Shown here: one piece after another, positions 44,716-54,023 of the stretch | Layout of the letters: every line of letters begins with the position of its first letter | How positions within the stretch are numbered: position 1 is the first letter of the stretch | NCBI GenBank assembly: GCA_964645005.1 | Contig: CAZXYS010000002.1 | Coordinates: 128,274-192,273, forward strand | Direction of reading: 5' to 3' | DNA length: 64,000 nt | Origin: CAZXYS01 sp964645005 | GTDB taxonomy: Bacteria; Bacteroidota; Ignavibacteria; Kapaibacteriales; UBA2268 | Notes under the pieces: model-generated | The model's input: only the letters and a program-made list of their open reading frames with translations | Told to the model about the DNA's origin: nothing | Databases searched by the model: none | Position numbers and translations under genes: made by a program

Positions 44716-45432
44716 ATGATATTATCCCGAGATATAATTGAGCAATATGAACAATGGCACGAGATTGCCCGCGAGAAGGGCGCTTTTGCGCTGATTGATA
44801 AGGATTTGGACTGGACTTCGATGGATGTGGTGGCTAAAATGCGGAATGTTACCAGGATTAAAAAGGTGGGACATGCGGGGACGCTGGATCCGCTGGCAAC
44901 CGGTTTGCTGATACTTGGTTTTGGCAGAGCTGCTAAGAGATTGTCGGAATTTATGGATAAAAGCAAGACCTACAGAGGCTCTGTCAGGCTCGGCGCTGCC
45001 ACGAAGACCGATGATTCCGAAGCTGAAGAGGAAAATGTAAAGGATGTAAGCCATATAAGCGAAAAGATTTTAAATGAAAGTGTAAAAAAATTCGTCGGTA
45101 AAATTTTACAAAAGCCGCCGGCGTATTCTGCGCGTAAAGTAAAGGGACAGCGAATGTACCGGCTGGCAAGGAAAAATGTCAAAGTGGAAGGCGCGCCCGC
45201 GGAAGTGGAAGTTCACAGGTTTGAAATTCTTAATATTGATTTGCCTTACGTGGAAATTGAGGTGGAATGCGAGAAAGGCGTGTTCATTCGTTCTTTAGCA
45301 AGAGATTTAGGGAATGAACTCGACGTTGGCGGATACCTTGCTTCGCTTCGGCGTACAAAGATCGGCGGTTACGACGTGAGTAACGCATTGAAAATTGATG
45401 AAATTACAAAGAAAATTGCGGAAAAAAGCTGA
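44716..45432 (+). CDS. truB: tRNA pseudouridine(55) synthase
   Basis: 238 residues, a short TruB as is common in this phylum. It forms pseudouridine at position 55 in the T-loop of tRNA. The catalytic motif GHAGTLDPLATGLL carries the Asp. TYRGSVRLGAATKTDDSEAEE, KPPAYSARKVKGQRMYRLAR and GVFIRSLARDLG are all family-typical. It lies between rbfA and ribF; the 139-base gap upstream shows nothing notable. Confidence 0.95.
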   Translation: MILSRDIIEQYEQWHEIAREKGAFALIDKDLDWTSMDVVAKMRNVTRIKKVGHAGTLDPLATGLLILGFGRAAKRLSEFMDKSKTYRGSVRLGAATKTDDSEAEEENVKDVSHISEKILNESVKKFVGKILQKPPAYSARKVKGQRMYRLARKNVKVEGAPAEVEVHRFEILNIDLPYVEIEVECEKGVFIRSLARDLGNELDVGGYLASLRRTKIGGYDVSNALKIDEITKKIAEKS

Positions 45433-45474
45433 GATTGACACAGCATGTTTTTAGACAAAAATTATAATCGTGAA

Positions 45475-46419
45475 ATGCAGGTCTATCATAATTTTGACGA
45501 AATAACAAGGAATGTGAACTCGGTAGTGACCGTCGGTACTTTCGACGGGGTACACTTGGGACATATGAAAATAATCGACAGGCTGAAGGAAGTCGCCCGT
45601 AAGGAAAATATGCGTCCGGTGCTGCTGACTATCTACCCGCATCCGAGAATAGTCCTGCAAAAACCTGTTAACGGCGAACTGAAGCTGATAACCACTATGG
45701 AAGAACGCAAGAGAGTATTCGCCAGCCTTGGTATTGAACATCTGCTGATCGTCCCTTTTACCAAAGAATTTGCCAAAACGCCGCCCGAGTCCTTTGTTAA
45801 AGATTATCTGCACGGAAAAGTGGGTATGAAGAAAATTCTTATCGGGCATGATCACATGTTCGGCAGGGATCGTGAAGGAAACGAAGACTTGCTGAGAAGA
45901 TTGGGCAATGAACTGGACTTCAGCATCGAGAAAATAGGTCCCTACCAGGAAGGTGATACTGTCATTTCCAGCAGCAAGATCAGAAAAGCAGTTCAAAATC
46001 ATGAAGTTGAGTTTGCAAATAAAATGTTGGGATATAATTTCTTTGTTTGCGGCAAGGTTGTTCGCGGCGATGGCAGAGGCAGGGCACTCGGCGTCCCCAC
46101 TGCAAACATCAAACCGCAGGAAGAACATAAGCTAATGCCTGGCAACGGCGTTTACTTCGTTAGATCAGAAATTCATGGGAAGCAGTATTACGGCATGTCG
46201 AATCTCGGTTTCCGTCCGACATTCAAGGATGAGAAAGAACTCGTGCTGGAAGTGAATTACTTCGATTTTGACAAAGATATTTATGATGATATCGTGGCGG
46301 TGGAATTTCTAAGATTTATCAGGAATGAAAAGAAGTTTTCCGGACCCGAAGAGCTTAAAGCACAACTCGACAAAGACAGGCAAGACTGCATGAATTTAAT
46401 CAATAAGTATGAAAAATAA
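45475..46419 (+). CDS. ribF: Bifunctional riboflavin kinase / FAD synthetase
   Basis: About 314 residues from ATG 45475 (MQVYHNFDEI), which aligns best with family N-termini; an ATG at 45445 would add ten. The N-terminal adenylyltransferase half has VTVGTFDGVHLGHMKII, LIVPFTKEFAKTPPESF, GHDHMFGRDREG and VISSSKIRKAV. The C-terminal kinase half has GKVVRGDGRGRALGVPTANI, NGVYFV and GMSNLGFRPTF. It makes FMN and FAD from riboflavin and ATP. Confidence 0.93.
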   Translation: MQVYHNFDEITRNVNSVVTVGTFDGVHLGHMKIIDRLKEVARKENMRPVLLTIYPHPRIVLQKPVNGELKLITTMEERKRVFASLGIEHLLIVPFTKEFAKTPPESFVKDYLHGKVGMKKILIGHDHMFGRDREGNEDLLRRLGNELDFSIEKIGPYQEGDTVISSSKIRKAVQNHEVEFANKMLGYNFFVCGKVVRGDGRGRALGVPTANIKPQEEHKLMPGNGVYFVRSEIHGKQYYGMSNLGFRPTFKDEKELVLEVNYFDFDKDIYDDIVAVEFLRFIRNEKKFSGPEELKAQLDKDRQDCMNLINKYEK

Positions 46420-46426
46420 AAAGAAA

Positions 46427-46458
46427 TTTGTTAATTAACTAATTAATCAATAACTTTG
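46427..46458 (+). promoter_or_regulatory. Bacteroidota-type promoter for rpsO
   Basis: TTTG (46427-46430), 20 bases, TAACTTTG (46451-46458): a full match to TTTG-N19/20-TAnnTTTG. It lies just past the ribF stop, giving rpsO-pnp their own start about 100 bases before the ATG. Confidence 0.65.
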
Positions 46459-46565
46459 TAAATTATAGTAAATTGAAAATTTGTAATTAATAGTTTAATT
46501 AAAAGTCAGAATTTATTTATAAATCTGATTTTAGATTGTAACATCTATTATTGGAGAAAAACAAA

Positions 46566-46832
46566 ATGGTATCAAAAGAAGAAAAAGCTGGAATTGTACA
46601 GAAGTATGGCGGAGAAGGAAAGAACTCGGGGAAAACGGAGGTGCAGGTAGCGTTGCTGACTGCCCGTATCAATGATCTGACGCAGCATCTTATCAACCAT
46701 AAGAAAGATAAACACAGCCGCCGGGGATTGATAAAAATGGTCAGCAAGCGAAGAAGACTTTTGGATTATCTTATGGATAAGGATATCCAGCGATACAGAA
46801 GTATTATTGCAGAATTGAAATTGCGTAAATAA
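46566..46832 (+). CDS. rpsO: 30S ribosomal protein S15
   Basis: About 88 residues from ATG 46566. It matches S15 throughout: MVSKEEKAGIVQKYG, GKTEVQVALLTARINDLTQHL, KKDKHSRRGLIKMVSKRRRLLDYL, YRSIIAELKLRK. S15 binds 16S rRNA early in 30S assembly. A TTGGAGAAAA stretch upstream serves as ribosome-binding sequence. It has its own promoter and precedes pnp as in many bacteria. Confidence 0.95.
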   Translation: MVSKEEKAGIVQKYGGEGKNSGKTEVQVALLTARINDLTQHLINHKKDKHSRRGLIKMVSKRRRLLDYLMDKDIQRYRSIIAELKLRK

Positions 46833-46925
46833 ATAATTCGAACGGCTTTGCAATGCCGTTGGCAAAAAAATGAAAGAAATTGATCATTCCCGCTATAAAT
46901 CGCACAGGAAATTTGCTAAAATTAT

Positions 46926-46994
46926 CAAGGAGGATGCGCCACCGCTTCTTCCTTGATGTATGTTCAACAGTGGTTATAGCAGGGAACTGTTGAA
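46926..46994 (+). promoter_or_regulatory. Two hairpins in the rpsO-pnp intergenic region
   Basis: Hairpin 1: CAAGGAGGA (46926-46934) with TCTTCCTTG (46947-46955), nine pairs with one G-T. Hairpin 2: TTCAACAGT (46963-46971) with ACTGTTGAA (46986-46994), nine perfect pairs. In E. coli a hairpin here is cut by RNase III and pnp is autoregulated; a similar role is inferred. A 28-codon ORF (46870-46956) covers the first hairpin but has no other support. Confidence 0.55.
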
Positions 46995-47066
46995 ATGAAA
47001 TAAGTAATTAAAGAGCCTGCCAGGTAGAGTTGGACAGGTAAGTTGAAAATTAAAAGAAGAGACGAT

Positions 47067-49277
47067 ATGTCAATGCAAGCAGTAACAGTAGAATTAGACG
47101 GAAAAACGTACAGCCTGGAAACGGGCAGAATGGCGAAATTCGCGAACGGCGCAGTGATGGCGAGATGCGAAGACACAATGGTGCTCGTAACTGTAACATG
47201 TTCTGACGAGGAAATCGAACAGGATTTCATGCCGCTGCAGGTGGAATACCGCGAGAAGACGGCGTCTTCCGGTAAATTCCCCGGCGGATTTTTGAAAAGG
47301 GAAGGCAGACCTTCCGATAAAGAAGTTTTGGCGTCCAGGCTGATAGATAGACCTTTGAGACCGCTTTTCCCGGATAAATGGAGATATGATACTCAGGTGC
47401 TTCCGACGGTTTACTCCTTCGATCAGACGGCTGATCCTGAATCGCTGGCGGCGGTCGGCGCTTCGGCGGCGCTTATGCTTTCGGATATGCCATTTGACGG
47501 ACCTATTTCGGAAGTAAGGATAGGCAGAATTGACGGGATGTTGATAATGAATCCGTCCATCGAGGAAATGGAGCAATCGGAGCTTGAGTTTTTAATTGCG
47601 GGTTCGGATACATCGATAGTGATGGTCGAAGGCGAATGCAAGGAAATTTCGGAACAGGAATTTCTTGAAGCTCTTGAATTCGCTCATGAGAGAATCAAAG
47701 AGCTTAACAATCTTCAGAGAAGGCTGGTTGAGCTTGTTCAGGTCGAGAAGAGAGAAGTCACCGAAACGCAGCATCCGGAAGATTTGATTGATCTGGTTAA
47801 AAATGAAGTTACTTCGAAAATTGAAGAAGTTATACATAAAGATACGGATAAGAAAGAGCGTTCGGCTTTAAGAAAAGAAATAAAAGAGGCGCTGAAAGAG
47901 AAAGTAGCCGAAGTTTACGGCGAGCGCGAAGATTACGAAGAATTTCCCTACGAGGACACCGCAGCAGAGATTTTCGAGGATATAGAGAAGGATATGGTGA
48001 GGAAAATGATTCTCGATGAAAGCCGCAGGCTCGACGGCAGGGGATTGACGGATATTCGCGAGATTACATGCGAAGTAGGCATCCTGACGCGGACACATGG
48101 CTCGGCGCTGTTCACCCGCGGCGAAACGCAGAGTTTAGCAACGACGACTCTCGGCACCAGGCGCGACGAGCAGATGATCGACGGCTTGCTTCCGGTTTAT
48201 ACGGAAAATTTTATTTTGCACTATAATTTTCCGCCGTTCAGCACGGGCGAAGTAAAGCGGCTCTTCACTGGCAGAAGAGAGATAGGTCACGGAAATCTCG
48301 CATGGCGCGCGCTGAAAGAGATGATTCCCGATGACGAAAATTTCCCTTATACAATTAGAGTGGTATCGGATATTCTGGAATCGAACGGTTCGTCGTCAAT
48401 GGCGACGGTCTGCGCAGGATGCCTGTCGCTGCTGGATGCAGGCGTGCCGATTCACAAGCATGTAGCTGGGATTGCAATGGGCTTGATAAAGGAAGATGAT
48501 AGAATTGCCGTGCTAAGTGATATTCTCGGTGATGAGGATCATCTCGGTGATATGGACTTCAAGGTTACGGGTACCGTAGATGGTATAACCGCCTGTCAGA
48601 TGGATATTAAGATCGAGGGACTTTCCATAGATATTATGAAGCAGGCTCTCGAGCAGGCTCGTCAGGGCAGGCTGCATATTATTGAAAAAATGAAAGAGAC
48701 GATTACCGAGTCGAGACCGGATGTTTCGCGGTATGCACCGCGATTCGAGACGATGAAGGTGCCTACGGATATGATCGGTACAGTTATTGGTCCCGGCGGT
48801 GAGACTATCAGAGAGATCAGCCGCGAGACGGATACGGACATCGAAATACAGGATGACGGCACGGTGATGATAGCAGCTACAGCCAAGGAAAACAGCGATA
48901 AAGCAAAAGAATGGATAGAGTCCTTGACCGAACAGCCGGAAGAAGGCAAGGTCTATAGGGCAACAGTCAAGGATATCCGCGAAGGGCTGGGCGCTATAGT
49001 CGAATTCCTGCCTAAGAAGACCGGCTTGCTGCATATTTCGCAGTTAGCTTACGAGCATGTGAAGAATGTAAGCGATGTGCTTGAGGTAGGACAGGAATTG
49101 GATCTCGAGCTGATCGAAGTTTCCCGCGACGGGAAGTTCAGACTCAGCCGCAAGAGACTTCTGCCTAAACCGGAAGGCTACGACGATAGCCGCGATAATG
49201 ACAGAAGCAGAAAGCGTCCGCCGAAAGGCGGCGGCAGAGACCGAGATCGCGGCGGTAGCAGAGACAGAAGAAGATAA
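47067..49277 (+). CDS. pnp: Polyribonucleotide nucleotidyltransferase (PNPase)
   Basis: About 736 residues from ATG 47067; a TTG at 47043 is less likely. Two RNase PH domains (first ~10-145, second ~325-460 with DEDHLGDMDFKVTGT) surround an all-alpha linker. A KH domain (DMIGTVIGPGGETIREISRETDTDIEI) and an S1 domain (GKVYRATVKDIREGLGAIVEFLP) follow. The tail is Arg/Gly/Asp-rich (PPKGGGRDRDRGG), typical of RNA-binding extensions in this phylum. PNPase degrades RNA 3' to 5' phosphorolytically. Its leader holds two hairpins. Confidence 0.96.
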   Translation: MSMQAVTVELDGKTYSLETGRMAKFANGAVMARCEDTMVLVTVTCSDEEIEQDFMPLQVEYREKTASSGKFPGGFLKREGRPSDKEVLASRLIDRPLRPLFPDKWRYDTQVLPTVYSFDQTADPESLAAVGASAALMLSDMPFDGPISEVRIGRIDGMLIMNPSIEEMEQSELEFLIAGSDTSIVMVEGECKEISEQEFLEALEFAHERIKELNNLQRRLVELVQVEKREVTETQHPEDLIDLVKNEVTSKIEEVIHKDTDKKERSALRKEIKEALKEKVAEVYGEREDYEEFPYEDTAAEIFEDIEKDMVRKMILDESRRLDGRGLTDIREITCEVGILTRTHGSALFTRGETQSLATTTLGTRRDEQMIDGLLPVYTENFILHYNFPPFSTGEVKRLFTGRREIGHGNLAWRALKEMIPDDENFPYTIRVVSDILESNGSSSMATVCAGCLSLLDAGVPIHKHVAGIAMGLIKEDDRIAVLSDILGDEDHLGDMDFKVTGTVDGITACQMDIKIEGLSIDIMKQALEQARQGRLHIIEKMKETITESRPDVSRYAPRFETMKVPTDMIGTVIGPGGETIREISRETDTDIEIQDDGTVMIAATAKENSDKAKEWIESLTEQPEEGKVYRATVKDIREGLGAIVEFLPKKTGLLHISQLAYEHVKNVSDVLEVGQELDLELIEVSRDGKFRLSRKRLLPKPEGYDDSRDNDRSRKRPPKGGGRDRDRGGSRDRRR

Positions 49278-49307
49278 ATATTAAGATTAGATATTTAAAT
49301 ACTTATT

Positions 49308-49347
49308 AAAGTCCTGCCATATAATTAAACCCGGCGGGATTTTTTTA
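49308..49347 (+). terminator. Rho-independent terminator after pnp
   Basis: AAGTCCTGCC and GGCGGGAT pair with two G-T wobbles around a ~14-base loop, followed by a run of T (49340-49346). It ends the nusA-pnp run. Confidence 0.75.
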
Positions 49348-49400
49348 ATTTTATTAAAAAATATTTTTCATTTCCCTTAAGTAATTTAAAATACATAAAA

Positions 49401-50159
49401 ATGCAACCTGACGATACTTACATATTCGGAAGAAATGCAGTGCTGGAAGCACTAAAGGCAGGTCGGGACATAGAGAAGATATTTATAGGATATGGTTCTT
49501 CTGGTCCAACTATAGCGCAGATCTATAAGGAAGCCAAGAAAAATAAAATTCCGCATGTGACCTATGACAAAAAGCGCTTTGCCAATCTTGCGAAGAAAGC
49601 GCTGACGACGCAGGAAAAATCACAGGGAGTAATAGCTATTGTCAGTCTGATAAAGACAATTGAATTGGAGGATTTGTTAGAAATAGCCTGGCAGAAGGAA
49701 GAGAATCCCGTGATAGCAGCGCTTGACGAGATCAATGATCCGCATAATCTGGGGGCGATAGCCCGCTCTGCTGAATGCGCAGGTGTTGCAGGTATTATCC
49801 TTCCGGAAAGGAGGACAGTGCCTGTTACCTCGGCAGCAATTAAAGCCTCAGCAGGGGCATTAGAACATATCAAAGTTGCTGATGTTGGGAATCTTGCCGT
49901 TGCTCTGGATAAATGTAAGGAAGCGGGCTTTTGGATAATAGGCACGGACTCTGAAGCACAACAGCCATACACGGACAATATCTATGACCGTCCTGGTGTG
50001 ATAGTCATAGGTAGTGAAGGCAAAGGAATCAGAAACATAACGAAAAAAGCATGTGACATCCTTGTCAAGATACCCTTGAAGGGAAAAATATCTTCACTTA
50101 ACGCTTCTGTGGCAGCCGGTGTTATTCTGTTCGAAAGGCTGCGGCAGATAAACAGCTAA
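49401..50159 (+). CDS. rlmB: TrmH/SpoU-family 23S rRNA 2'-O-methyltransferase (RlmB-like)
   Basis: 252 residues. The N-terminal substrate-binding domain (DTYIFGRNAVLEALKAGRDIEKIFI) is followed by a knotted SPOUT catalytic domain with motifs ALDEINDPHNLGAIARSAECAGV, VIVIGSEGKGI and VKIPLKGKISSLNASVAAGVILFERLRQ. These are the three TrmH/SpoU motifs; Asn and Ser in SSLNASVAAG are key. RlmB methylates G2251 of 23S rRNA in E. coli, and the family has several close members, so the exact nucleotide is inferred. Confidence 0.85.
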   Translation: MQPDDTYIFGRNAVLEALKAGRDIEKIFIGYGSSGPTIAQIYKEAKKNKIPHVTYDKKRFANLAKKALTTQEKSQGVIAIVSLIKTIELEDLLEIAWQKEENPVIAALDEINDPHNLGAIARSAECAGVAGIILPERRTVPVTSAAIKASAGALEHIKVADVGNLAVALDKCKEAGFWIIGTDSEAQQPYTDNIYDRPGVIVIGSEGKGIRNITKKACDILVKIPLKGKISSLNASVAAGVILFERLRQINS

Positions 50160-50179
50160 GAATTATAAGAAATATTTTT

Positions 50180-50839
50180 TCAAAAGACTTCGTCAAGCAT
50201 ATTTGCTTTGACAGCGACTTTCATCAGCCCAACGGTATTTCTAACGTCAAGCTTCTGCAGGATATTCTTTCTGTGAGTCTCAACAGTCCGAATGCTGATA
50301 TTTAAGCTGTCGGCGATCTGATTAGTAGTTAATTCGCTGGCAATGGATTTAAGGATTTCTTTTTCTCTGCGAGTTAACATTTGATACTTTTCCGAATAGT
50401 CTCTATCGCCGTTTTTATGAGTAAACCCATTGACAATAGACTTCATGGTGTCCTGTGAGCAATAACTTTCGCCGTTATAGACGGTTTTGATAGCCTCGAG
50501 CACTTCAAAATCATTGGCGGATTTGGTTAAATAACCCAGCGCGCCTGTATTTAATGATTTTTTGATGAGCCAGGCGTCATTTCTGCTGGAAACAACAATG
50601 ATCTTGATTCCAGGATAATTGCTTTTTAGTTCTTTTAACACCTGAAGCCCATCAATTTTGGGCATACCAATATCTAAAAGAACTATATCAATTTTCTTCT
50701 CTCCGATCATCTTGAGAGTTTCTTCGCCGTCAGAAGCTATGCCGGCAATGTTTACATTGTTAGCTGAAAGTAATAAATTCGACATTAGTTTTGCAAACAA
50801 TAAATGATCGTCTGCAATAAGAATGTTAATTTTTTCCAT
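50180..50839 (-). CDS. NarL/FixJ-family response regulator
   Basis: 219 residues. The receiver domain has the acidic pair in LIADDHLLF, phosphoacceptor Asp 56 in LLDIGMP, and Lys in YLTKSAND. A LuxR-type HTH follows: LTRREKEILKSIASELTTNQIADSLNISIRTVETHRKNILQKL. It would bind DNA upon phosphorylation. No sensor kinase of the HisKA_3 type is adjacent; the kinase at 51691 is a different type and 850 bases away. Confidence 0.92.
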   Translation of the reverse strand: MEKINILIADDHLLFAKLMSNLLLSANNVNIAGIASDGEETLKMIGEKKIDIVLLDIGMPKIDGLQVLKELKSNYPGIKIIVVSSRNDAWLIKKSLNTGALGYLTKSANDFEVLEAIKTVYNGESYCSQDTMKSIVNGFTHKNGDRDYSEKYQMLTRREKEILKSIASELTTNQIADSLNISIRTVETHRKNILQKLDVRNTVGLMKVAVKANMLDEVF

Positions 50840-51690
50840 GGTTTCCCGACCCTGAATATTTTAACAAAATGAACGACAATTATAAAACGAGTATCTCTTG
50901 AAATTGCTTCCCTCCTTTGTTAAATAAATTGTATTAATGAAACTGTACATTTAAAAAGGAATTCAAAAATAATTTATTCGCAAATATCAAACAAAAAATT
51001 CGAAATATATTAACAAAGTTTAATAGGTTTTACATTTTAAGTAAATAAACAGCAATTATGGTAAACTTATACCATAAGTAAAATTAAACGGTATTAATAT
51101 TTTCATTAAGTTTATTATTTTTTGTTCATAAAAGGCAAAATTCTCGATTTAAAAATTTAAAATGCTGATAAATACAATGCTGAGAGCTATTTCTTATTCG
51201 GTTCGGATTACGATCGTAATTAGTATAAGTAGAATTACTTAGGGACATATAACTTTCCGGTAATTTGAAAAAATTAAATTTTTTGAAAGATATGATCTTT
51301 TGAAGAGACATTTTTATTAAATTAGATATATGTATTTAGTAATGTGATGCCGCCGGAAAATAATTATTTATTAATTTCAAATTAAAAAAACAATAATTAT
51401 TAAAATATGTTAATTATTTATTGATTATGAAATATTTTGGACATTTGATATTAAGTAATTTAATCTAAATGAGATATGAAAATTTTGTGTATTGGCATAT
51501 CTAAATATAAATTTAAGCACCACTATAAAATTAACCTAAAATGAATGTTTTTGTCCAATGATTAAATTTAGTTAATACATTGAATTATAAGGAGTTTTAA
51601 GTATATTTACTTATTTTTAATTATTTTTCCATTTTTTACTTTTGTACTGTTCAATAAGATATAATTAACAATTTCCGATATTATGATATT
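50840..51690. other. 851-base AT-rich divergent intergenic region
   Basis: Very AT-rich sequence between the divergent response regulator and histidine kinase. An open frame at 51126-51311 (minus) is low complexity and rejected. TACTTTTG (51637-51644) is an exact TAnnTTTG element for the kinase, with TTTT in place of TTTG 19 bases upstream. No other structure was recognised. Confidence 0.45.
51614..51644 (+). promoter_or_regulatory. Candidate promoter for the REC-kinase gene
   Basis: TTTT (51614-51617), 19 bases, TACTTTTG (51637-51644). The -7 element is exact and the upstream element has one mismatch. The ATG follows at 51691. Confidence 0.4.
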
Positions 51691-52848
51691 ATGTATAATT
51701 CAAATGGAAATAACATAGAGAACGAACTGATCCTGATAGTGGATGATCAGGTGGAGAATCTTAAGATCCTGGGCAATATTTTGGGAGAAAGAAATTACAG
51801 GATCGCGCTGGCAACTAATGGCACAGAAGCTTTGAACTTTGTTGAAAGAAAATTGCCGAATTTAATTCTGCTTGATGTTATGATGCCGGATATTGATGGA
51901 TTTGAAGTTTGTTCAAGATTGAAGGCATACGAGAAAACAAAGGATATACCCATTATATTCCTTACCGCTAAGTCACAGATGGAAGATATGCTATATGGTT
52001 TCAAGATAGGGGGGGTGGATTACATTACCAAGCCTTTCAAGCAGGAAGAACTGATGGCTCGAGTCGAAACTCATCTTCAATTGAAGCATTCCAGGGATAT
52101 AATTCTAAAACAGAATGAGAATTTACTAAAATTAAATAATGAAAAAGGAATGTTTCTTTCGCTTGCAGCACATGATCTTAAAAATCCTGCTTTAGTTATT
52201 ACCGGTTTTGCAGGGATAATGGAAAAGAGTGCTGAAGAGCTTACCCCGGAGGATACCAGGGAATTTGCGGTAGATATCAGGGAATCCGGTAATACTATGC
52301 TGGGAATTCTTTCTGATTTGGTAGAGATAAATCAATTTGAACAGGGTAAGGTGCAGTTCATGTTTGAAAATGTTCATATTAGTAATCTTCTGGAGAGGAT
52401 TGTTGATGATATGAAATCTTATGCAAATAAAAAGAGTATTGAAATAAATTATGAAAGCCAGATCAATAGTGATACCATTGATTCGGATATGGAAAAAGTC
52501 GAGAAGATCTTTTCGAATTTGATCTCGAATGCGATAAAATTTTCTCCTTTCGGCAAGAAAGTAATGGTAAAAGCATCTGATTTCATAGATAAATTTGATG
52601 ATCAAAAATTTGTCAGGATTGAAGTTCAGGACGAAGGTCCCGGATTGAATGAGGATGATAAGAAGAAGTTGTTTCAGAAGTTTGCTAAACTATCTGCCAA
52701 GCCGACAAACAATGAAAGTTCCACTAGATTAGGACTTTCGATAGTTAAAAACATCGTAGATAATTTGAAGGGTAGGATTAGATGTGATTCAGAACCCGGA
52801 AAGGGTACTAATTTTATTGTGGAACTACCTGTAACTAATCACAAATAA
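51691..52848 (+). CDS. Response-regulator/histidine-kinase hybrid (N-terminal REC)
   Basis: 385 residues, no transmembrane segment. A receiver domain comes first (LIVDDQVENLKIL; phosphoacceptor Asp 62 in LLDVMMPDIDG; Lys 114 in YITKPF). Next are HisKA (His 161 in LAAHDLKNP) and HATPase (N-box NLISNAIKFSP, DEGPGL, LFQKF). The G2 lid reads STRLGLSIVKNIV where G.GLGL is usual, so the first glycines are missing. REC-first kinases sense input by phosphotransfer from another kinase. It probably acts in the cytoplasm in a phosphorelay. The downstream gene is convergent, ending 3 bases from its stop. Confidence 0.85.
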   Translation: MYNSNGNNIENELILIVDDQVENLKILGNILGERNYRIALATNGTEALNFVERKLPNLILLDVMMPDIDGFEVCSRLKAYEKTKDIPIIFLTAKSQMEDMLYGFKIGGVDYITKPFKQEELMARVETHLQLKHSRDIILKQNENLLKLNNEKGMFLSLAAHDLKNPALVITGFAGIMEKSAEELTPEDTREFAVDIRESGNTMLGILSDLVEINQFEQGKVQFMFENVHISNLLERIVDDMKSYANKKSIEINYESQINSDTIDSDMEKVEKIFSNLISNAIKFSPFGKKVMVKASDFIDKFDDQKFVRIEVQDEGPGLNEDDKKKLFQKFAKLSAKPTNNESSTRLGLSIVKNIVDNLKGRIRCDSEPGKGTNFIVELPVTNHK

Positions 52849-52851
52849 CTT

Positions 52852-53211
52852 TTAAATATATACTTCTTCAGCCAGTTTGTTATATTCATTTCTTATTTCT
52901 GCAATGTAATTACGTGGAACTTCCACGTTTCTATTCTCGATTTTTCTCAGAAGCAGCAAATAATCTTCGCAAGTATCAAGCAGTGATTGTGCTTTAATGA
53001 TATATCTAAGCTTTTCGTTGTTTTTTGATGAAGTTAGACTTTTTTTCAGGAACCACTCAAAAGACTCGGCACAATTTCTTATCCTAAAGCAAAAAGGATG
53101 ATTTTCATTGTTCTCAATGTGGATGCAAAAATCATTGATATACTCAACGAAACTCTCCGTTTTGGTTAATACAATTTTTTCCGTAACTTCTGTCATTTCA
53201 GATTCTATCAT
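52852..53211 (-). CDS. Hypothetical all-helical protein
   Basis: 119 residues, predicted all-alpha with four amphipathic segments (VLTKTESFVEYINDFCIHI; CFRIRNCAESFEWFLKKSLTS; LRYIIKAQSLLDTCEDYLLLLRKI; YIAEIRNEYNKLAEEVYI). The pattern resembles a small four-helix bundle, but I recognise no family. A promoter-like pattern sits upstream. Its stop is three bases from the kinase stop (convergent). Confidence 0.6.
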   Translation of the reverse strand: MIESEMTEVTEKIVLTKTESFVEYINDFCIHIENNENHPFCFRIRNCAESFEWFLKKSLTSSKNNEKLRYIIKAQSLLDTCEDYLLLLRKIENRNVEVPRNYIAEIRNEYNKLAEEVYI

Positions 53212-53254
53212 AATATTTAAAATTTTATTCTATTTTAAAATTAATTTTTATTGT

Positions 53255-53285
53255 CAAAATTAACCTGAATTTCACATGTTTTAAA
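53255..53285 (-). promoter_or_regulatory. Candidate promoter for the helical hypothetical gene
   Basis: On the reverse strand TAATTTTG (53255-53262) is an exact TAnnTTTG with TTTA (53282-53285) 19 bases upstream. Confidence 0.45.
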
Positions 53286-53476
53286 TTTATGCAATTCAAG
53301 TTAGTGCAATATCTCACTTTAATTTCTAATAGTAAATACCAATTACCACGTATTTTGAAAGATACCAATTCACACTTACAAAATCAATAAATTCATGAAA
53401 ATAAGTGATTTGCGACAGGTGAAAAAAATTATTTCTTTTAATTAATTTTATTTTAATATATAATTTATAAAACGAT

Positions 53477-54013
53477 CTATTGCAAAGCCGGAATTCTTCC
53501 ACAACCGGCATATCTATTGGCAAAATAAGGGTCTAAGAGAGATTGTTCAGTAACTCCTGATGATGCGGATGCATGTATCATACGATTATCGCCGATGTAA
53601 ATGCCAACATGGAATATCTGAGATCCCCTGCTGAAAAAAACAAGATCCCCTGCTTTCCTGTCTTCAGATTGGATCTTATAAACGTATTCATACTGTTTAT
53701 GGGCAGTCCTGGGAAGCTGAAGTCCCATTTTCCCGTAGACTTCCTTAACAAAACCCGAACAATCCGTACATTTCATCGATGCACCACCGTAGCAATATGG
53801 TGTTCCGAGCCATCTTTTTGCTTCGTTGATTATACGCAGATAGGGTGTGGTTGTCTTTTCGCTGTTATATATGGTGTTTTTTTCCGCAGCAGGATAGTTT
53901 TTAGAGTCGGTGGTAGTTTTTTCCGAAGAGAAACGAATATATGGTTGACAGCTTGATAGGGAGACTGCGATTAGAATTGTCATTATGATATATTTGCCAT
54001 AATTATAATTCAA
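53477..54013 (-). CDS. NlpC/P60 cell-wall peptidase lipoprotein
   Basis: 178 residues. The first in-frame codon is a TTG at 54013 giving MNYNYGKYIIMTILIAVSLSSC, a lipoprotein signal with lipobox LSSC; an ATG at 53983 would leave a signal without positive charge, so the TTG is preferred. The NlpC/P60 domain holds catalytic Cys in KCTDCSGFVKEVYG, His in IFHVGIYIGDNRMIHAS, and the family Tyr in YCYGG. It cleaves peptidoglycan cross-links or stem peptides. A 51-residue membrane protein is encoded 10 bases upstream. Confidence 0.85.
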   Translation of the reverse strand: MNYNYGKYIIMTILIAVSLSSCQPYIRFSSEKTTTDSKNYPAAEKNTIYNSEKTTTPYLRIINEAKRWLGTPYCYGGASMKCTDCSGFVKEVYGKMGLQLPRTAHKQYEYVYKIQSEDRKAGDLVFFSRGSQIFHVGIYIGDNRMIHASASSGVTEQSLLDPYFANRYAGCGRIPALQ

Positions 54014-54023
54014 TTGACTTCGA

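Noticed and set aside
46841..46860. AACGGC/GCCGTT hairpin after rpsO as a terminator
   Set aside because: It is followed by A and not T on the plus strand, and rpsO is expected to be co-transcribed with pnp.
51126..51311. 61-residue minus-strand ORF in the AT-rich gap
   Set aside because: AT-driven open frame with no motif or context.
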